Below, one piece after another: positions 51,911 through 60,402 of a stretch of 64,000 bases of DNA. The translations under genes and the position numbers were made by a program. Below the pieces are notes generated by a model that was given only the letters and a program-made list of their open reading frames with translations, made no database searches and was not told where the DNA came from. Every line of letters starts with the position of its first letter. Position 1 is the stretch's first letter. Where the stretch lies: the NCBI RefSeq assembly GCF_035762905.1, contig NZ_DASUCC010000123.1, positions 29,509-93,508 on the forward strand, written 5' to 3'. Origin of the DNA: DASYTH01 sp035762905 (GTDB lineage: Bacteria; Actinomycetota; Actinomycetes; Mycobacteriales; Pseudonocardiaceae).

Positions 51911-52551
51911 GAGGTGTTGCCCCCGGCCACCTCGAACCGCACCAGGTCACCCGGGGCGAGCAGTGCGGCCGGGTCGCGGAGCGGGTCGAACAGTGGTTCG
52001 GCGGTGTCGGCCAGCCGGGCGATCAGCCGCCACCCGCCCGGCGAGGACCGCGGGTAGGCCCCGGTGAACTCCCCGGCCACGCCGATCGCGCCGGCCGGCA
52101 CCCGTTCCCGCGGCGAGTCCAGCCGGGCCTGGCGCAGCGGTTCCGGCAGCCCGGACAGGTAGCCGAACCCGGGCGCGAAGCCGCAGAACGCCACCGTGTA
52201 GTCGGCTTCGCTGTGCAGCCGCACCACCTCGCCCGGACCCACCCCCGCGGTCCGCGCCACCAGGTCGAGATCGGGACCGTCGTAGACCGCGGGCAGCACC
52301 ACCCGGCGCGGCGCTCCGGCCGGCGGATGCTCGAGATCGGCGTGGTCCAGCACGGCGCGCAGCCGCTGCCGCCCGCCGGTGCCGGGCTCGAAGCAGGCCA
52401 GCACGGTGCGCGCGGCCGGCACCAGCTCGACCAGGCCGGGCAACTCGCCCCGGCCGGCCGCCGCCGCGAGCGCCGCCCGGACCGCCGCCACCTCCCCCAG
52501 TGTGTCCAGCTCGACGAGCACCGCGTCCGTACCGCACCGCAGCAACCGCAC
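51907..52551 (-). CDS. pxpB: 5-oxoprolinase subunit B (AHS1/KipI family)
   Basis: 214 aa, GTG start. AHS1 signatures: VAFCGFAPGFGYLSGLP, PRERVPAGAIGVAGEFTGAYP and SPGGWRLIAR. Forms a complex with PxpC encoded directly downstream. Could also be described as a KipI-like protein. Confidence 0.88.
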   Translation of the reverse strand: MRLLRCGTDAVLVELDTLGEVAAVRAALAAAAGRGELPGLVELVPAARTVLACFEPGTGGRQRLRAVLDHADLEHPPAGAPRRVVLPAVYDGPDLDLVARTAGVGPGEVVRLHSEADYTVAFCGFAPGFGYLSGLPEPLRQARLDSPRERVPAGAIGVAGEFTGAYPRSSPGGWRLIARLADTAEPLFDPLRDPAALLAPGDLVRFEVAGGNTS

Positions 52552-52586
52552 GTAACGACCCTAACGCCCGCGAACCCCGGCGCGGG

Positions 52587-53207
52587 TCAGCCGGCGACCC
52601 GGCGCAGGTAGGCGGAGGTGTGTGGCTGGAGCTGCTGGCCCATCATGGCGCGCTCCTCGACGTAGGCCAGGTCGCCGTTGTTCACCAGGCCGTAGAGCCG
52701 CTTGGCGCCGGTGACGTCCTTGGCCGACGCGGTGCGGATGACCGCGTCGGTGGCGAGCTCCCAGGAGGTCTGGGTGCGCGGCTCGCCAAGGAAGATCTCG
52801 ACGATCCCGCTGGAATGGGCGAGCAGCAGCTCGATGGTCTCGTCCGGCTGCGGCCGCCACCAGCCCACCTCGCGGGCCGCCGGCCGGATGATCCTGCCGT
52901 CCGCGTCCAGCAGCCAGGCGCGCGCCTCGTGCTGCACGAACGGCCGGCCGTCGTGGCTGACCGTGAGCTGCTGGCCGAACCGGAACGGGCCCTCGATGGT
53001 CGGGTAGACCACCTCGCCCTCGCCGCGCCACACCCCGACCAGCGGCAGCAGCGGCAGGCAGGCGGGGTGCAGATCCGGGCCCTCCCGCAGGTTCGCCGTG
53101 TCGTTGGGCACCGGTAGGTCGTCCCACCACGGAATGTTGCGATGCCGGGTCGTCTCGGCCCGCTCGGCCGCCGCCCGCATCGCAGCGTCGCCACTGCTCT
53201 CGGTCAT
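52587..53207 (-). CDS. Nitrobindin-like heme-binding beta-barrel protein (DUF1794/FABP-like)
   Basis: 206 aa. Barrel start motif LVGVWRGEGEVVYPTIEGPF and the conserved C-terminal His in QPHTSAYLRR that binds heme in nitrobindins. Syntenic with Rv0813c. In that family the heme handles nitric oxide or peroxynitrite. The first ~50 residues are an extra, charged extension. Confidence 0.85.
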   Translation of the reverse strand: MTESSGDAAMRAAAERAETTRHRNIPWWDDLPVPNDTANLREGPDLHPACLPLLPLVGVWRGEGEVVYPTIEGPFRFGQQLTVSHDGRPFVQHEARAWLLDADGRIIRPAAREVGWWRPQPDETIELLLAHSSGIVEIFLGEPRTQTSWELATDAVIRTASAKDVTGAKRLYGLVNNGDLAYVEERAMMGQQLQPHTSAYLRRVAG

Positions 53208-53269
53208 CAGTGGCTGAGGATAGCCGCACGTGGGGCAGCCGGAGTCCGGCCGCCCCACGCCGTGCGGGT

Positions 53270-53887
53270 TCAGCAGCCCCAGCCGCCGCTGATCGAGATG
53301 ACCTTCGTCATCGCCGCCCAGGTCTTGACCCCCACGATCCCGCTCGCCCGGATCCCGTTGGCCTTCTGGAACCGCTGCACCTGCCGCCGCAACTCCGGGT
53401 CGTACCAGGTGAAGTCGAAGTCCCAGTACCCGTAGATGCGACCGATGTGGTCCCGCACGATCCCGACCTTGAACCGGTCGCGCTCGCCCGGGTGCACGGA
53501 GAAGTCCGGCCGGTGTGACTTCGTGGTTGCCGCCTCGGACATCGAGCCGACCAGCGCCTGCCAGGTCCGCGAACCCACGATGCCGCTGGGGTTGATGCCG
53601 TTCTTGCGCTGGAAGTCCTGCACGGCGGCCAGGGTCCGGGTGCCGTAGTACCCGGTGCCGGTCAGCCCGTAGCCCCGGTTCTTCAGGTTGAGCTGCAGGC
53701 CCTGCACGACCGTGCCGCTCTGTCCGAACCGGACCTGCGGCAGCGTGCCGGCGAAGGCCGCCGACCGGTGCTGCGGCTCGCCGCATGCCGAGGCCACTCC
53801 GGCGCCCGCGGTCAGACCCAACCCGGTGAGCACAGTGGCGAACAATCCGAGCAGGATTGTGCGCACGCCGAATCGACGCGTTTTCAT
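53270..53887 (-). CDS. Secreted protein with two peptidoglycan-binding domains
   Basis: 205 aa. Signal peptide (MKTRRFGVRTILLGLFATVL... ending VASA). Two PG_binding_1 units: VRFGQSGTVVQGLQLNLKNR to FQRKNGINPSGIVGSRTWQ, and DFTWYDPELRRQVQRFQKAN to VGVKTWAAM. No catalytic domain, so it may be a wall-binding or inhibitor-like protein. ATG with GAGGGG. Confidence 0.85.
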   Translation of the reverse strand: MKTRRFGVRTILLGLFATVLTGLGLTAGAGVASACGEPQHRSAAFAGTLPQVRFGQSGTVVQGLQLNLKNRGYGLTGTGYYGTRTLAAVQDFQRKNGINPSGIVGSRTWQALVGSMSEAATTKSHRPDFSVHPGERDRFKVGIVRDHIGRIYGYWDFDFTWYDPELRRQVQRFQKANGIRASGIVGVKTWAAMTKVISISGGWGC

Positions 53888-53976
53888 CGAATTCCCCTCA
53901 GTATTTCCGGACCTTCGTGGTCCGCTCACCAGGAAGGACGCCGAGGGGCCCGGGGAGTTGGTCACCGAGAAATAAC

Positions 53977-54007
53977 GAAACCCGCGCGGCGGTGCCGCGC
54001 GGGTTTC
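53977..54007 (-). terminator. Intrinsic terminator of the sulfur operon
   Basis: Perfect 14-bp stem (53977-53990 with 53994-54007), loop of 3. On the minus strand it is followed by GTTATTT. It lies 14 bp after the sseC stop. Confidence 0.9.
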
Positions 54008-54021
54008 GTCTGTGTTCGGGG

Positions 54022-54324
54022 TCAGCCGACCGTGATCGCCACCGGGTGCAGACCCGGGCCGTCCGCGCTCACCTTGGCCTCGCCGTTGCCGGAGCGGTGC
54101 AGCGCGCGCACCGTCCAGTCACCGGGCGCGGCATAGAACAGGAACGCGCCCTCGGGCGAGGACACCACCTCGGCGGTGAACTCCCCGCCGGCGTCGAGCA
54201 ACCGGACGAACGCGCCGGCCACCGGTGCGCCGGCCGCGGTCACCCGGCCGCTGACCACGACCTCCTTCTCGATGTCCACACCGGCGGGCAGCTCGGCGCT
54301 CTGCTCAGGGGCTCCGCAACTCAT
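54022..54324 (-). CDS. sseC: SseC-like DUF1416 protein of sulfur metabolism
   Basis: 100 aa. A carboxypeptidase-regulatory-like beta fold (VVVSGRVTAAGAPVAGAFVR, APGDWTVRAL). Always found next to the thiosulfate sulfurtransferase in actinobacteria (Rv0814c). The exact role is unknown. It starts 18 nt after the sseA stop and is the last gene of the operon. Confidence 0.92.
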   Translation of the reverse strand: MSCGAPEQSAELPAGVDIEKEVVVSGRVTAAGAPVAGAFVRLLDAGGEFTAEVVSSPEGAFLFYAAPGDWTVRALHRSGNGEAKVSADGPGLHPVAITVG

Positions 54325-54342
54325 GGGTTTCTCCTTCGGGAC

Positions 54343-55185
54343 TCAGCGCGCGCCCGGGCCGATCTCCACCGGCACGCCGACCAGTGAGCCGTACTCGGTC
54401 CACGAACCGTCGTAGTTCTTCACGTCGGGGTGGCCGAGCAGCTCGTGCAGCGCGAACCAGGTGTGCGAGGAACGTTCGCCGATGCGGCAGTAGGCGATGG
54501 TCGCCTTGGACTCGTCGATGCCGGCCTCCGCGTACAGCGCGCGCAGCTCGTCGTCGCTGCGGAACGTGCCGTCCTCGTTGGCCGCCTTGCTCCACGGAAC
54601 GTTGATGGCGCTCGGGATGTGCCCGCCCCGCTGCGCCTGCTCCTGCGGCAGGTGCGCGGGAGCGAGCAGCTTGCCGGAGAACTCGTCCGGCGAGCGCACG
54701 TCGACCAGGTTCTTGGCGTTGATCGCGGCCACCACCTCGTCCCGGAACGCCCGGATGGTGGTGTCCTGATCCCTGGCCGAGTATTCGGTCTCGTCCCGCT
54801 TGGCCGGGTCGGTGACCAGCGGGCGGCCGTCCAGCTCCCACTTCTTGCGGCCGCCGTCGAGCAGCTTCACCGCGTCGTGGCCGTACAGCTTGAAATACCA
54901 GTAGGCGTACGCGGCGAACCAGTTGTTGTTGCCCCCGTAGAGGATCACCGTGTCGTCGTTACCGATTCCCTTGGCGGACAGCAGCTTCTCGAAGCCGGCC
55001 CGGTCGATGAAGTCCCGGCGCACCGGGTCCTGCAGCTCCTGCTTCCAGTCCACCTTCACCGCACCCGGGATGTGGCCCGTGTCGTAGGCGGCGGTGTCCT
55101 CGTCCACCTCGACGAACACCACGCCCGGCGTCTCGAGGTTCTCCTCGGCCCACTGGGCGGTGACCAGCACGTCTTCGCGGCTCAT
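54343..55185 (-). CDS. sseA: Thiosulfate sulfurtransferase (rhodanese)
   Basis: 280 aa with two rhodanese domains. The catalytic Cys is in IAYCRIGERSSHTW; the inactive first domain has AAYDTGHIPGAV and LYGGNNNWFAAYAYW. It transfers sulfane sulfur from thiosulfate. ATGA overlap with the DUF4395 gene. Control by the cysteine leader upstream is inferred. Confidence 0.93.
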   Translation of the reverse strand: MSREDVLVTAQWAEENLETPGVVFVEVDEDTAAYDTGHIPGAVKVDWKQELQDPVRRDFIDRAGFEKLLSAKGIGNDDTVILYGGNNNWFAAYAYWYFKLYGHDAVKLLDGGRKKWELDGRPLVTDPAKRDETEYSARDQDTTIRAFRDEVVAAINAKNLVDVRSPDEFSGKLLAPAHLPQEQAQRGGHIPSAINVPWSKAANEDGTFRSDDELRALYAEAGIDESKATIAYCRIGERSSHTWFALHELLGHPDVKNYDGSWTEYGSLVGVPVEIGPGAR

Positions 55186-55646
55186 GGGAGCGTACTCACT
55201 TTCTGTGTCATTAGGACGGTCGAAGAAGATGGGGCCAGGCGGCGCAGCAACAGGTAGGTCTCACAGCCGAGGCAGAACCCGAAGGCGGCGTTGAGGAACG
55301 CCGCGCCGAGGGCGAGCGCGGTGGCGGCCGCGCCGAGCCAGCCCGCGCCCGCGGCGTAGCCCAGCACGCCGACCACCGCGAAGCCGAACCCCATGCCCTG
55401 AGCGAACCGCAGCGGCGCCGCCGCCTCCCGGTCGCCGGCCGGCCGGAGCCGAGGGGCCACCAGGTGGCGGTAGAGCAGCGAATACGGGGCGTAGCGCAGG
55501 CCGGCGAACGCACCGATCGCGAACACCACGGCCTGCGCGGCGAGCAGCGGCCAGGAACCGGTGAGCAGCACCGCGGCGAGCACCACGGTGGTCACCCACG
55601 CGGCGAACCGCGGACCTCGTGGATCAACGGACGGACCTGCGGACAT
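55182..55646 (-). CDS. DUF4395 membrane protein of the sulfur operon
   Basis: 154 aa, ATG with perfect AGGAGG six nt upstream. About four hydrophobic segments and a conserved Cys pair (FGFCLGCETYLLLRRL) near the C-terminus. Common next to rhodanese and thioredoxin genes; a role in sulfur or thiosulfate handling at the membrane is inferred. First structural gene after the leader peptide. Confidence 0.88.
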   Translation of the reverse strand: MSAGPSVDPRGPRFAAWVTTVVLAAVLLTGSWPLLAAQAVVFAIGAFAGLRYAPYSLLYRHLVAPRLRPAGDREAAAPLRFAQGMGFGFAVVGVLGYAAGAGWLGAAATALALGAAFLNAAFGFCLGCETYLLLRRLAPSSSTVLMTQKVSTLP

Positions 55647-55731
55647 GTGTGGCCTCCTGAGCATGGGCACCGGGAGTCGGCCCTGACCGGCGGCGAGCGA
55701 TGGACGGCGGGGACGGCCGCGTACCGCCTGG

Positions 55732-55809
55732 TCAGTCAGTCGCCAGACACAGGCTGCTGTCCACGCGGCAGTAGTCCACCGCGCGGCGCCTGGTCAGCAA
55801 CGCACACAT
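55732..55809 (-). CDS. Leaderless cysteine leader peptide (attenuator)
   Basis: 25 aa: three Cys at positions 2, 14 and 21, with the motif LTRRRAVDYCRVDSSLC typical of the actinobacterial putative leader peptides in front of sulfur genes. A -10 box TACGCT lies 7 nt before the ATG, so the message is leaderless. The 85-nt gap to the DUF4395 gene holds GC-rich inverted repeats. Ribosome stalling at Cys codons when cysteine is scarce would open the downstream operon. Confidence 0.8.
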   Translation of the reverse strand: MCALLTRRRAVDYCRVDSSLCLATD

Positions 55810-55868
55810 GGGATGCAGCGTACCGTCCATTTCCGGCCCCGGACGGCGCGTCCAGCCCGTGGGACGGA

Positions 55869-56282
55869 CTATCCGAGATGTGGCCGCAGCGCCTCGAGCA
55901 GGGCTTCCCGGCGCGGCACCCCGCCGACCCGAAGCAGCTCGGTGCCGCCGGCAGCCACCGCCAGCGTGGTCGGCGTGCGCAGTACGGACAGCGCGCGGGC
56001 CAGGTCCGGCCGTTCGGTCAGGTCCAACTCGGTGTGGTGCAGGCCTTCGGTGCGCTCGGCAAGATCGGCGAGCAGGACCCGGGTCTGCCGGCACGGAGCG
56101 CAGAACGTGGTGGACAGCTGGACCAGGGTGACCGCGGCGGCCGGGTCCAGCACCGCGCGTACGTCCGCCGGCAGTTCCCGGCCGGCGGTGCGCGCGCGGA
56201 CCCGACCCTGCCGGGCCCGCCACGCGAAGCCGGCCACGCCGGCGAGTGCCAGCGTGCCCAGCAGCACCGCCACACCGGTCAT
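55869..56282 (-). CDS. Membrane-anchored thioredoxin-like protein
   Basis: 137 aa. N-terminal transmembrane helix (VAVLLGTLALAGVAGFAWRA), then a thioredoxin fold with active site TFCAPCRQ and cis-Pro segment RTPTTLAV. Equivalent to Rv0816c (ThiX). ATGA overlap with lmeA. It could deliver electrons for the sulfur proteins or wall enzymes. Confidence 0.88.
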   Translation of the reverse strand: MTGVAVLLGTLALAGVAGFAWRARQGRVRARTAGRELPADVRAVLDPAAAVTLVQLSTTFCAPCRQTRVLLADLAERTEGLHHTELDLTERPDLARALSVLRTPTTLAVAAGGTELLRVGGVPRREALLEALRPHLG

Positions 56283-57163
56283 CCGGTGCTCCCGCCGCCC
56301 AGCGTGACCTCCTGCGCCTTGCCCGTCACGGACAGTTGCCCGGGCGAGACCGTCACGTTGGTCGGGGTCACCTGGAACGGCAGCACGCCGGTGGGCAGCT
56401 TGAACGCGAGGACGCTCAGCAGGACGCTCTGGGTCCGCTGGTCCAGCGTGCCGATAGACAGCCCGTCGCGCACCTCGAGCCGCCTCGGGTCGAAGCCGAT
56501 CTCCTGCTCTCCCAACGAGATGATGCCGAACACGCACAGGTCGGTCGACGTCCCCAGGAGTTCCGCGGTGGCGCAGATCCGGGTGCCCGCGGTGGTCTTG
56601 TCCTTCTTCGCCTCCTCGGCCTCGACGTCGGCCGGCGGCGGCTTGGCGTTCGGGTCCGCGACCTGTGCCTCGCTCATCGGGTTGATCGACACCCGGTTGA
56701 ACGTCTTCACCACGTCGTTCTCGTTGGCCCGGATGGCCCGGTTGACGTCCGACTCCTTGAGCGTGACCGTGCCCTCGACCTCGCGCACCGTGACCTGCTT
56801 GGCCGAGCCGGAGATCAGGTCGGACAGCGGCGCCCGCACCCCGTAGAGCTCGGCGCTCACGTCGACGTCACGCAGGTCCTGCACCGGCACACCCTCGGCC
56901 TCCACGGTCACCTGGTCGTACTCGCCGGAGATCGCCTGGGCCAGGAAGGAGAACCCGTGCACGTTCACCTTGGGGTCGTCGGCCAGGTTGAACTCGGCGC
57001 GGGCCCGTTTGGACACCTCGTGCTCGAAGATCGCCGCGGCGGCGAAATCCGCGATCACGAGCAGGCCGACCAGGACCACCAAGGTGATCACCAGCCGGCG
57101 CAGGGCCCGGGAGCGTCGTTTCGGCGCCACCGGGGTCCGGTACGGGTCTGTCATCGTGCTCAT
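56279..57163 (-). CDS. LmeA-like DUF2993 lipid-binding protein
   Basis: 294 aa. N-terminal anchor (RRLVITLVVLVGLLVIADFA) and a periplasmic DUF2993 domain with repeated beta-strands (VEAEGVPVQDLRDVDVSAEL, VTLKESDVNRAI). In mycobacteria LmeA binds phospholipid and supports mannan elongation. Syntenic with Rv0817c. Divergent from glnR across 218 bp. Confidence 0.88.
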   Translation of the reverse strand: MSTMTDPYRTPVAPKRRSRALRRLVITLVVLVGLLVIADFAAAAIFEHEVSKRARAEFNLADDPKVNVHGFSFLAQAISGEYDQVTVEAEGVPVQDLRDVDVSAELYGVRAPLSDLISGSAKQVTVREVEGTVTLKESDVNRAIRANENDVVKTFNRVSINPMSEAQVADPNAKPPPADVEAEEAKKDKTTAGTRICATAELLGTSTDLCVFGIISLGEQEIGFDPRRLEVRDGLSIGTLDQRTQSVLLSVLAFKLPTGVLPFQVTPTNVTVSPGQLSVTGKAQEVTLGGGSTG

Positions 57164-57226
57164 GCCGCCTGTCCTGGGATCGGGTCGGTGAGAACCGGTG
57201 TACCACGGCCGGGGGATCGGCTAACC

Positions 57227-57306
57227 GTTACGGTCATGTTTCGGTCCTTATCAGCAGTCTCTACAGCCTCAAAATCGCTGCTGTAGCCGTGTGACCCCCG
57301 CGTCAC
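57227..57306. promoter_or_regulatory. lmeA/glnR divergent region with possible GlnR half-box and inverted repeats
   Basis: GTTAC-N6-GTTTC (57227-57242) resembles a GlnR a/b half-site (GTNAC-N6-GAAAC) with mismatches. CTACAGC...GCTGTAG (57261-57286) and GTGAC-N6-GTCAC (57291-57306) are inverted repeats. These could serve autoregulation or another regulator. Evidence is weak. Confidence 0.35.
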
Positions 57307-57381
57307 GGACACGACATCCCCCCGGCATGGCGGCTATTCTCCCGGAAAGCCGCGGAGCGTGTTCAGAGAGGCGGGACCCGC

Positions 57382-58119
57382 ATGAGCCTCGACCTGCTAC
57401 TGCTCACCGCAGACCCAGCGCCGGGTTCGGTGTTGCCATCCCTGATGTTGTTGCCGCACAACGTGCGGACCCAGGCACCCGAGGTGACGGCGTTGCTCGA
57501 CGCCGGATCCCGGGATGCCGTGCTGGTGGACGCCCGGCTCGACCTGGCCGCCGCGAAGAGCCTGTGCCGCCTGCTGTCCAGTGGCGGCGACAGCGCGCCG
57601 GTGGTGGCCGTGGTCAGCGAGGGCGGACTGGTCGCGGTGACCGCCGAGTGGCGGGTCGACGAGATCATCCTGCCGAGCGCCGGTCCGGCCGAGGTGGACG
57701 CCCGGTTGCGGCTGCTCACCACGCGCGGACCGGCCGGTGGCACCGGCGCCGACGGCGCGCTGCGACTGGGCGAGCTGGTGATCGACGAGGCCACCTACAT
57801 GGCCCGGCTGCGCGGCCGCCCGCTCGACCTCACCTACAAGGAGTTCGAGCTGCTCAAGTACCTCGCCCAGCACGCCGGCCGGGTGTTCACCCGGGCGCAG
57901 CTGCTGCAGGAGGTGTGGGGCTACGACTTCTTCGGTGGCACCAGGACGGTGGACGTGCACGTCCGGCGGCTGCGGGCAAAGCTCGGCACCGAGCACGAGC
58001 AGATGATCGGGACCGTGCGCAACGTGGGCTACAAGTTCGTGCAGCCGCCCAAGAGCGGCGGCCGCCGGGAGGCACTGTCCACCGAGGAGCTGTCCAGCCC
58101 GGTGGACGCCCTGAGCTGA
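57382..58119 (+). CDS. glnR: GlnR-type OmpR-family nitrogen regulator
   Basis: 245 aa. The receiver-like N-terminus lacks the full acidic pocket (LLTADPAPG, VDARLDLAAA). The DNA-binding winged helix is canonical: LTYKEFELLKYLAQHAGRVF, QEVWGYDFFGGTRTVDVHVR and NVGYKF. GlnR is the orphan global nitrogen regulator of actinomycetes. Synteny with lmeA and mshD supports the name. ATG with gaggcggga. Confidence 0.92.
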   Translation: MSLDLLLLTADPAPGSVLPSLMLLPHNVRTQAPEVTALLDAGSRDAVLVDARLDLAAAKSLCRLLSSGGDSAPVVAVVSEGGLVAVTAEWRVDEIILPSAGPAEVDARLRLLTTRGPAGGTGADGALRLGELVIDEATYMARLRGRPLDLTYKEFELLKYLAQHAGRVFTRAQLLQEVWGYDFFGGTRTVDVHVRRLRAKLGTEHEQMIGTVRNVGYKFVQPPKSGGRREALSTEELSSPVDALS

Positions 58120-58135
58120 CCGGGGTTCGGGCGGG

Positions 58136-58141
58136 TACGGT
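58136..58141 (+). promoter_or_regulatory. -10 box for leaderless mshD transcript
   Basis: TACGGT ends 6 nt before the GTG of mshD and no ribosome-binding site is present. Confidence 0.5.
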
Positions 58142-58147
58142 CGGCAT

Positions 58148-59053
58148 GTGGTCGAGGTGGCCTGGCACGACCGGTTGTCCGATGACGACGTCGAGACCGT
58201 TCGTGAGCTGCTGCTCGCGGTCCGGGCGCGGGACGGGCGGCCGGAGGTGGTGCCGGCCGGGTCGCTGCCGAGGGAGCTGCGCGGCGGCCGCCACGGTCTG
58301 GCTTCCGGTCCGGACGGCGAACTGGCCGGCTACCTGCATGTGGACACCGCCGGTGACGCGCGCGGCCGCGCCGTGGTCGAGCTGTTCGTGCACCCGCGGA
58401 TGCGTCGCCGCGGGGTCGGTAGCACGTTGACCGAGAGCCTGCTCGGCCGGATCGACACCCGACCGGTGCGCGCCTGGTCCCATGGTGATCACCCGGGCGC
58501 GGCCCGGATCGCCGCGCGGTTCGGCTTCGACCGGGTACGCGAGCTGCTGAAGCTGGGGCTCGACTTCGAGTCCGGTGACGCGCCCCGGCTGCCGGTGCCG
58601 ACCTGGCCGGCCGGTGTCCGGGTGCGCACGTTCGTGCCCGGGCAGGACGAGCCGGACGTGGTGGCGGTGAACCGGCGTGCCTTCGACTGGCACCCCGAGC
58701 AGGGCGCGCTGACCGTGGACGACCTGGCGGCCGCGGAGGACGAGCCGTGGTTCGACCCGGACGGGTTCTTCCTGGCCGTCGACCCCGAGGACCGGCTGCT
58801 CGGCTTCCACTGGACCAAGGTGCACGCCGGCCCCCCGCCGGTCGGCGAGGTCTACGTGGTCGGCGTCGACCCGGACGCGCAGGGCGGCGGGCTGGGCCGG
58901 GCACTCACCCTGGCCGGGCTGCACCACCTGCATCGCGGTGGCTTGTCCAAGGTCATCCTCTACGTGGAGTCGGACAACGCGCCGGCCGTGGCGGTGTACC
59001 GGCGGCTGGGGTTCGGCCGGGTGGCCAGCGACGTGCAGTACGAACGGGCGTGA
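58148..59053 (+). CDS. mshD: Mycothiol synthase
   Basis: 301 aa with two GNAT acetyltransferase domains: ELFVHPRMRRRGVGSTLTES in the first and VYVVGVDPDAQGGGLGRALT in the second. It acetylates the cysteine of Cys-GlcN-Ins to give mycothiol, the actinobacterial thiol. The myo-inositol used for mycothiol links loosely to the iol cluster in the same window. Confidence 0.93.
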   Translation: MVEVAWHDRLSDDDVETVRELLLAVRARDGRPEVVPAGSLPRELRGGRHGLASGPDGELAGYLHVDTAGDARGRAVVELFVHPRMRRRGVGSTLTESLLGRIDTRPVRAWSHGDHPGAARIAARFGFDRVRELLKLGLDFESGDAPRLPVPTWPAGVRVRTFVPGQDEPDVVAVNRRAFDWHPEQGALTVDDLAAAEDEPWFDPDGFFLAVDPEDRLLGFHWTKVHAGPPPVGEVYVVGVDPDAQGGGLGRALTLAGLHHLHRGGLSKVILYVESDNAPAVAVYRRLGFGRVASDVQYERA

Positions 59054-59075
59054 CAGCACTCACTCTGTAGGGCCT

Positions 59076-59097
59076 GTTCACCCCTCGTTCACCCGTA
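59076..59097 (+). promoter_or_regulatory. PHO box upstream of pstS
   Basis: Two adjacent 11-nt direct repeats, GTTCACCCCTC and GTTCACCCGTA, fit the Streptomyces PhoP consensus. A -10-like TAGCGT lies at 59125-59130, placing the box at about -60 to -40 as expected for an activator. Confidence 0.85.
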
Positions 59098-59172
59098 TGG
59101 GGGCAGTCGGCCACCGAAGCTGCTTAGCGTCCGGTCGCGATATCGACATAAAACTCCAGTGCGGAGGACCAC

Positions 59173-60303
59173 GTGAAGATCAAGCGGCCCGCGGCCGTGC
59201 TCAGCCTGATCGCGGCAGGCGCGCTCGCGCTCGCGGCGTGCGGCAGCGACGACAACACCACTCCGGCGAGCGCCGGCACCGCCACCGGTGGTGATGACGC
59301 CGCCGTCCCGGTCGACTGCGGCGGGAAGAAGGCACTGAGCGCGAGTGGCGCGACCGCTCAGGCCAACGCCATGACCCGGTTCGTCACCGCCTACGAGACC
59401 AAGTGCGACGGGTTCACGCTCAACTACAACCCCAACGGGTCCGGCGCGGGCGTCAAGGACTTCACCGGCAAGCAGACCGATCTGGCCGGCTCGGACTCGC
59501 CACTGAACAAGGACAAGGGCGAGTACGACGCGGCCAAGGCCGCCTGCGGCAGCGACGCCTGGAACCTGCCGGCCGTGTTCGGCCCGATCGCGATCACCTA
59601 CAACGTCGCCGGCGCCGACGGGCTCGCGCTGGACGGGCCGACCCTGGCCAAGATCTTCCAGGGTCAGGTGACCACCTGGAACGACCCGGCGATCGCCGCG
59701 CTCAACAGCGGCAAGACGCTGCCCGGCGACAAGATCGTGGTGATCTTCCGCAACGACGAGTCGGGCACCACGGACAACTTCCAGAAGTACCTGAAGACCG
59801 CATCGAAGGGCGGCTGGGCCAAGGAGGCCGGCAAGGTCTTCAACGGCGGTGTCGGCGAGGGCGCACGGGGCAACGAGGGCACCGCGGCCGCGGTGAAGAG
59901 CACCAAGGGCGCGATCACCTACAACGAGTGGTCCTTCGCCAAGCAGCAGCAGCTGCAGATCGCCAAGATCGTCAACGGCGGTGGCGGCGAGGCCGTCGAG
60001 CTGAGCACCGAGTCGGCCGGCAAGTCCATCGCGGACGCCAAGATCAAGGGCACCGGCAACGACCTGGTGCTGGACCTCGACTCGATCTACGGCACCGCCG
60101 CGCCGGGCGCCTACCCGATCGTGCTGGCCACCTACGAGATCGTCTGCTCCAAGTACGCCGACCCCGAGGTCGCCAAGGCGGTCAAGGCGTTCCTGACCGT
60201 CGCGGTGACCGACGGGCAGAACAACCTCGAGGCCAACGGCTACATCCCGGTGCCGGCGGACTTCAAGGAGAAGCTGCTCACCGCCGTCGGCGCGATCGCT
60301 TGA
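59173..60303 (+). CDS. pstS: Phosphate ABC importer substrate-binding lipoprotein
   Basis: 376 aa, GTG start with GCGGAGGA. Lipobox ALAACGSD. Phosphate-binding loops include LSASGATAQANAM, NYNPNGSGAGVKDF, SDSPLN and RNDESGTTDNFQKYL. Exported and lipid-anchored; delivers phosphate to PstCA. Followed by a strong hairpin before pstC. Confidence 0.97.
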   Translation: MKIKRPAAVLSLIAAGALALAACGSDDNTTPASAGTATGGDDAAVPVDCGGKKALSASGATAQANAMTRFVTAYETKCDGFTLNYNPNGSGAGVKDFTGKQTDLAGSDSPLNKDKGEYDAAKAACGSDAWNLPAVFGPIAITYNVAGADGLALDGPTLAKIFQGQVTTWNDPAIAALNSGKTLPGDKIVVIFRNDESGTTDNFQKYLKTASKGGWAKEAGKVFNGGVGEGARGNEGTAAAVKSTKGAITYNEWSFAKQQQLQIAKIVNGGGGEAVELSTESAGKSIADAKIKGTGNDLVLDLDSIYGTAAPGAYPIVLATYEIVCSKYADPEVAKAVKAFLTVAVTDGQNNLEANGYIPVPADFKEKLLTAVGAIA

Positions 60304-60343
60304 TCGTCCCGAACGGGAATGAGTGACCTCGAGCCGCGGACCG

Positions 60344-60384
60344 CTCGCCCCGATCGTCCAGCCACTCTGGACGTTCGGGGCGAG
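60344..60384 (+). terminator. Intercistronic hairpin between pstS and pstC
   Basis: An 18-bp stem (60344-60361 with 60367-60384) with one mismatch and a CCACT loop. There is no U-run, so it is more likely an mRNA-stabilising or partial termination element that keeps pstS more abundant than pstC. This favours the pstC start at 60403. Confidence 0.65.
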
Positions 60385-60402
60385 ACCCGCGACATTGATG
60401 CC

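Noticed and set aside
49734..51950. 1110-aa minus-strand frame continuing upstream of the YgfZ-like gene
   Set aside because: It is antisense to pabC and out of frame with fur and pxpC; the GTG at 49733 overlapping the fur stop gives the normal family length.
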